In this document: piece by piece, positions 60,957 through 64,000 of the stretch | Layout: every line of letters starts with the position of its first letter | How positions within the stretch are numbered: position 1 is the stretch's first letter | Assembly (NCBI RefSeq): GCF_900184795.1 | Contig: NZ_FXXN01000027.1 | Coordinates: 437,336 to 501,335, forward strand | Source of the DNA: Magnetospirillum sp. 15-1 | GTDB taxonomy: Bacteria; Pseudomonadota; Alphaproteobacteria; Rhodospirillales; Magnetospirillaceae | Direction of reading: 5' to 3' | DNA length: 64,000 nt | Notes under the pieces: generated by a model | The model's database searches: none | What the model was told of the DNA's origin: nothing | What the model saw: the letters and a program-made list of their open reading frames with translations, nothing else | Made by a program: the position numbers and the translations under genes

Positions 60957-62987
60957 ATGACGTCCAAGTCTCCTTCCTCGCCGCGCGCCTGTGCCCTGGT
61001 CGGGCCGTTCGCCGGCGGCAAGACCAGTCTGCTCGAAGCCATGCTGTTCGCCTGCGGCGCCACCCAGCGCCAGGGCCGTATCAAGGACGGCACCACCACG
61101 GGAGATTCCAGTCCCGAGGCCCGCGCCCGCCTGATGAGCGTCGAGCCCAATATCGCCAGCGCCGAATATCTGGGCGAGAAGTGGACCTTCATCGATTGCC
61201 CCGGCTCGGTGGAGTTCCAGCAGGATTCCTACGCCGCCCTGATGGTCGCCGACGTGGCGGTGGTGGTGTGCGAGCCCGATCCGGCACGCGCCGTGATGGT
61301 CGCCCCGGTGCTGAAGTTCCTGGACGAGCACAAGGTCCCCCACCTGCTGTTCGTCAACAAGATCGACACGGCCGGGACACGGCTCAGGGAGACGCTCGAG
61401 GCGCTGCAGGCGGTGTCCGACCGCCCCCTGGTCATGCGCGAGATCCCCATCCGTGAGGGCGACGCGGTCACCGGCTATATCGATCTGGTCAGCGAGCGGG
61501 CCTACAAGTACCGCCCCGGCCAGTCCTCGGCGGTGATCAAGATTCCCGACGCCCTCAAGGGTGAGGAAAGCGCGGCGCGCCAGGAGATGCTGGAGCATCT
61601 GGCCGATTTCGACGACCACCTGATGGAGGAGTTGCTGGAGGACATCCAGCCGCCCACCGACGAGGTCTATACCGACCTGGGCAAGGATCTGGCCGACGAC
61701 CTGATCGTACCGGTGTTCTTCGGTTCGGCCGAGAATGACGGCGGCATCCACCGCCTTTTGAAGGCGCTGCGCCACGACAGCCCCGGCCCCGCCGCCACCG
61801 CCGCCCGGCTGGGCATCAAGGCGGATGGCGCCCCCATGGCCCAGGTGTTCAAGACGGTGCATGCCGCCCACACCGGCAAGCTCAGCTTTGCGCGCGTCTG
61901 GCGGGGCGAGTTCGCCGACAACCAATCCCTGGAGGTGGGGCGTATCGGCGGCCTTTATGTCATGACCGGCGGCACGCCCACCAAGGTCGCCAAGGTGGGA
62001 GCGGGCGAGGTCTGCGCCTTCGGCCGTCTCGACCCGGTGACCACCGGCATGGTGATCGGCGGTGCCGCCGACGCGGGGATGGCGGCCTGGCCCCAGCCGT
62101 TGCCGCCGCTGTTCGCCTTCGCGCTGGCTGCCGAGAAGAAGGGCGACGACGTCAAGCTGACCGGCGCCATCGCCAAGCTGGCCGAGGAGGACCCCTCGCT
62201 GTCGCTCGAACACGGCGAGTTCGGCGAGCAGGTGCTGCGCGGCCAGGGCGAGATTCACCTGCAGGTGGCCATCGACCGCCTGAAAAGCCGCTTCAACATG
62301 GGCGTGGTGACAAAAAAGCCGACGGTTCCCTACAAGGAGACCATCCGCAAATCCACCTCGGTGCATGGCCGCCACAAGAAGCAGTCGGGCGGCCACGGCC
62401 AGTTCGGCGACATCCACATTGATATCGCGCCGCTGCCCAGGGGCTCGGGCTTTCATTTCGTCGACAAGATCGTCGGCGGCGTGGTGCCGCGCCAGTACAT
62501 TCCCTCGGTGGAGGAAGGCGTCGCCGACTTCCTTCATCAGGGGCCGTTCGGCTTCCCGGTGGTCGACCTGCAGGTGACGCTGACCTCGGGCAGCTACCAC
62601 GCGGTGGACAGTTCGGACATGGCCTTCAAGGCGGCGGCCCGCATCGCCATGAGCGAAGGCATGCCCCTGTGCGAGCCGGTGCTGCTGGAACCCGTCCTGG
62701 CGGTGGAAATCTCGGTGCCCTCCGACTTCACCGCCAAGGCCCAGCGCATCGTCTCGGGCCGGCGCGGCCAGATTCTCGGCTATGACGCCAAGGACGGCTG
62801 GCAGGGCTGGGATGCCGTCTCGGCCTATCTGCCCCAGGCGGAAATGGACGATCTGATCGTCGAACTGCGCTCGCTGACCATGGGGGTGGGAACCTTCTCG
62901 TGGAAGTTCGACCACCTGCAGGAAATCAGCGGCCGCGTCGCCGACAAGGTGATCGAAAGCCGCAAGGAGGCGCTCGCCAACGCCTGA
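60957..62987 (+). CDS. EF-G-like translational GTPase paralogue
   Basis: A 676-residue GTPase related to EF-G. The P-loop is GPFAGGKTSL, the G3 box FIDCPGSVEF (DCPG instead of DTPG), and the G4 box FVNKID. Domains III-V follow, with EHGEFGEQVLRGQGEIHLQVAIDRLKSRFNMGV, GGHGQFGDIHIDIAPLPRGSGFHFVDKIVGG and, at the end, RGQILGYDAKDGWQGWDAVSAYLPQAEMDDLIVELRSLTMGVGTFSW. It is shorter than canonical EF-G (about 690-700) and lacks the usual H at the DAPGH motif (CPGSVEF), so it is an EF-G2/FusB-like paralogue with unclear GTP hydrolysis. The start follows GGAGGGTCC. Confidence 0.88.
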   Translation: MTSKSPSSPRACALVGPFAGGKTSLLEAMLFACGATQRQGRIKDGTTTGDSSPEARARLMSVEPNIASAEYLGEKWTFIDCPGSVEFQQDSYAALMVADVAVVVCEPDPARAVMVAPVLKFLDEHKVPHLLFVNKIDTAGTRLRETLEALQAVSDRPLVMREIPIREGDAVTGYIDLVSERAYKYRPGQSSAVIKIPDALKGEESAARQEMLEHLADFDDHLMEELLEDIQPPTDEVYTDLGKDLADDLIVPVFFGSAENDGGIHRLLKALRHDSPGPAATAARLGIKADGAPMAQVFKTVHAAHTGKLSFARVWRGEFADNQSLEVGRIGGLYVMTGGTPTKVAKVGAGEVCAFGRLDPVTTGMVIGGAADAGMAAWPQPLPPLFAFALAAEKKGDDVKLTGAIAKLAEEDPSLSLEHGEFGEQVLRGQGEIHLQVAIDRLKSRFNMGVVTKKPTVPYKETIRKSTSVHGRHKKQSGGHGQFGDIHIDIAPLPRGSGFHFVDKIVGGVVPRQYIPSVEEGVADFLHQGPFGFPVVDLQVTLTSGSYHAVDSSDMAFKAAARIAMSEGMPLCEPVLLEPVLAVEISVPSDFTAKAQRIVSGRRGQILGYDAKDGWQGWDAVSAYLPQAEMDDLIVELRSLTMGVGTFSWKFDHLQEISGRVADKVIESRKEALANA

Positions 62988-63054
62988 GGCTGGCATTTCC
63001 TGGCGGCACGATGCTATAGAGCGGGGCTCTGACCCGGATCAAGGAGCCCCGCTC

Positions 63055-63327
63055 ATGGAAAACCGCGAGATGTTCGACGAGATCGCCGCCCTGATCGGCT
63101 CCATCGCCAAGGCGTTCGATATCTCCGACGGCGACGTGGTGGCCGCCATCGAGCAGGGCGGCATCGGCATGGAAATGATCACCGACGACGAGGGCCGCAA
63201 CTGCGTCGAGGCCACCCATGACGGCCGGGTGGCCCGCATCTATCCCGGCGCCATCTTCCGGGTCGGCGACCTGCCGCCGGAAAAGGACGAGGATTGCGGC
63301 GGCGGCGGCTGTTCCTGCGGGCACTGA
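63055..63327 (+). CDS. hypothetical 90-residue protein with Cys-rich tail
   Basis: A small protein. The N-terminal 75 residues are helix-strand mixed (FDEIAALIGSIAKAFDISDGDVVAAIEQGGIGMEM), and the last ten residues form DCGGGGCSCGH, which could bind a metal ion or be a lipid/thiol attachment site. The start follows AAGGAGCCCCGCTC, a good ribosome site. It lies 67 bases after the EF-G-like gene and converges with the NeuB-type gene. I do not know the family. Confidence 0.7.
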   Translation: MENREMFDEIAALIGSIAKAFDISDGDVVAAIEQGGIGMEMITDDEGRNCVEATHDGRVARIYPGAIFRVGDLPPEKDEDCGGGGCSCGH

Positions 63328-63345
63328 GCCGCGCCCCTTTCCTCC

Positions 63346-64000
63346 TTATTCGATCATCGACCAGTCGAAGGCGGTGCCGCGCGGCACCATTTTGCGTGCC
63401 TTGCGTCCCAGGATTTCCGGCAGAAACTTCGGCTCCAGCCCGTAGCCCGGGCGGATGGAGCGCACCTTATCCTCGGTGATGGTCTCGCCGGGGTGCAGGT
63501 CCTCGACCACATAGAGCGAGCGGCGGAAGGCCCTGGAGCCCTGTTCGCAGTCGGCCAGGGCGTACGAGATGCGCCCGCGCGCCGTCCAGGCGGCGCGGCA
63601 GTCGCGGACCAGTTGGGCCAGTTCCTCGGGCTCCAGCGAGAAGTGGGAATCCAGCCCGCCATCGGCGCGGCGCAGCGTGAAGTGCTTCTCGACCACGCAG
63701 GCGCCCAGCGCCACCGCCGCCACCGCCACCGCCGTGCCCCGGGTGTGGTCGGACAGGCCCACCGGCACGCCGAAGGCCTGGGCCATGTGGGGGATGGTGG
63801 CGAGGTTGGAATCCTCGGTGGGCGCCGGGTAGGAACTGATGCAGTGGAGCAGCACCAGCTGGTCGTTGCCGGCCCGGCGCACCGTCTCCACCGTGGCGGC
63901 GATGTCGCCCAGGCCCGCCATGCCGGTGGACACGATGATCGGCTTGCCCTTGGCCGCCGCGTGGGACACCAGGCCGGGGTCGGCCATCTCGAAACTGGCG
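63346..64000 (-). CDS. NeuB/PseI-type nonulosonic acid synthase, C-terminal part
   Basis: The right edge of the window cuts this gene; the frame stays open to base 64000. The visible 218 residues hold the end of the TIM barrel (KPIIVSTGMAGLGDIAATVETVRRAG, LLHCISSYPAPTEDSNL, LSDHTRGTAVAVAAVALGACVVEKHFTL) and the C-terminal SAF (antifreeze-like) domain (RRSLYVVEDLHPGETITEDKVRSIRPGYGLEPKFL). Such enzymes condense phosphoenolpyruvate with a hexosamine to make sialic, legionaminic or pseudaminic acid. The product could be the sugar that Maf (27143-29143) puts on flagellin. PseI or NeuB cannot be told apart from this part. Confidence 0.92.
   Translation of the reverse strand, partial: ASFEMADPGLVSHAAAKGKPIIVSTGMAGLGDIAATVETVRRAGNDQLVLLHCISSYPAPTEDSNLATIPHMAQAFGVPVGLSDHTRGTAVAVAAVALGACVVEKHFTLRRADGGLDSHFSLEPEELAQLVRDCRAAWTARGRISYALADCEQGSRAFRRSLYVVEDLHPGETITEDKVRSIRPGYGLEPKFLPEILGRKARKMVPRGTAFDWSMIE

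Noticed and set aside
58842-62996. 1384-residue frame through the CoA-transferase, hydratase and EF-G-like region
   Set aside because: Only the last 368 codons carry a domain; the rest is antisense or out of frame.

Overview
The window is about 64 kb of a GC-rich, densely coding alphaproteobacterial chromosome. Several features point to the Rhodospirillaceae and most likely to Magnetospirillum: cckA directly behind flhB, recA behind paired GTTCN7GTTC-type SOS boxes, a glnB-glnA pair behind a sigma-54-type promoter, a large flagellin followed by a Maf (DUF115) glycosyltransferase, and a permissive GC-rich genome in which nearly every gene has a long antisense shadow ORF. The genus is inferred from gene order and memory, not from a search. 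I see no rRNA, CRISPR array, prophage or classical IS transposase.

Layout. 1-4.2 kb: end of flhB, cckA, recA. 4.2-4.5 kb: a run of hairpins that looks like a structured RNA, probably on the minus strand. 4.5-8 kb: redox block of an LsrB-type LysR regulator, thioredoxin reductase and peroxiredoxin, then a divergent Lrp/AsnC regulator. 8-11.3 kb: small and poorly known genes (coiled-coil protein, small membrane protein, NYN nuclease, DUF4239 membrane protein, bacteriohemerythrin) plus a nested palindromic element. 11.3-18.3 kb: complete minus-strand leucine/isovalerate catabolic operon (isovaleryl-CoA dehydrogenase, both methylcrotonyl-CoA carboxylase subunits, methylglutaconyl-CoA hydratase, HMG-CoA lyase); three of its four junctions carry palindromic repeats. 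18.3-25 kb: AEC transporter, cyclic-nucleotide-binding protein, patatin, dprA, topA.

25-36.6 kb is a flagellin island: flagellin, Maf glycosyltransferase, TPR/GT41-like and GT9-like proteins, two FlaF-like paralogues, an unknown coiled-coil protein, an unknown GT-B-like protein and a TPR-methyltransferase. It probably builds and modifies glycosylated flagellin; a NeuB/PseI-type sialic or pseudaminic acid synthase cut by the right edge may supply the sugar.

36.6-50.8 kb is housekeeping: tRNA-His, an aminotransferase, glnBA, a CAU tRNA, the yqeY-dnaG-rpoD macromolecular synthesis operon, carA-carB and greA. carA and carB are separated by a cassette of inverted CACGAAGG repeats around a GxxExxY (PD-(D/E)XK-like) gene; a gene-less relative of the same repeat lies in the leucine operon. 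50.8-64 kb: GFA protein, DyP peroxidase, PHB-depolymerase-like esterase, a secreted unknown, a sensor kinase with a degenerate ATP site, a large TPR glycosyltransferase-like protein, an untracked 25-codon ORF with a strong ribosome binding site, a CoA-transferase/enoyl-CoA hydratase pair, an EF-G paralogue and a small Cys-tailed protein.

The best candidates for undescribed biology are the CACGAAGG/GxxExxY cassette, the hairpin-rich RNA beside recA, the 25-aa peptide gene and the unknown members of the flagellin island.
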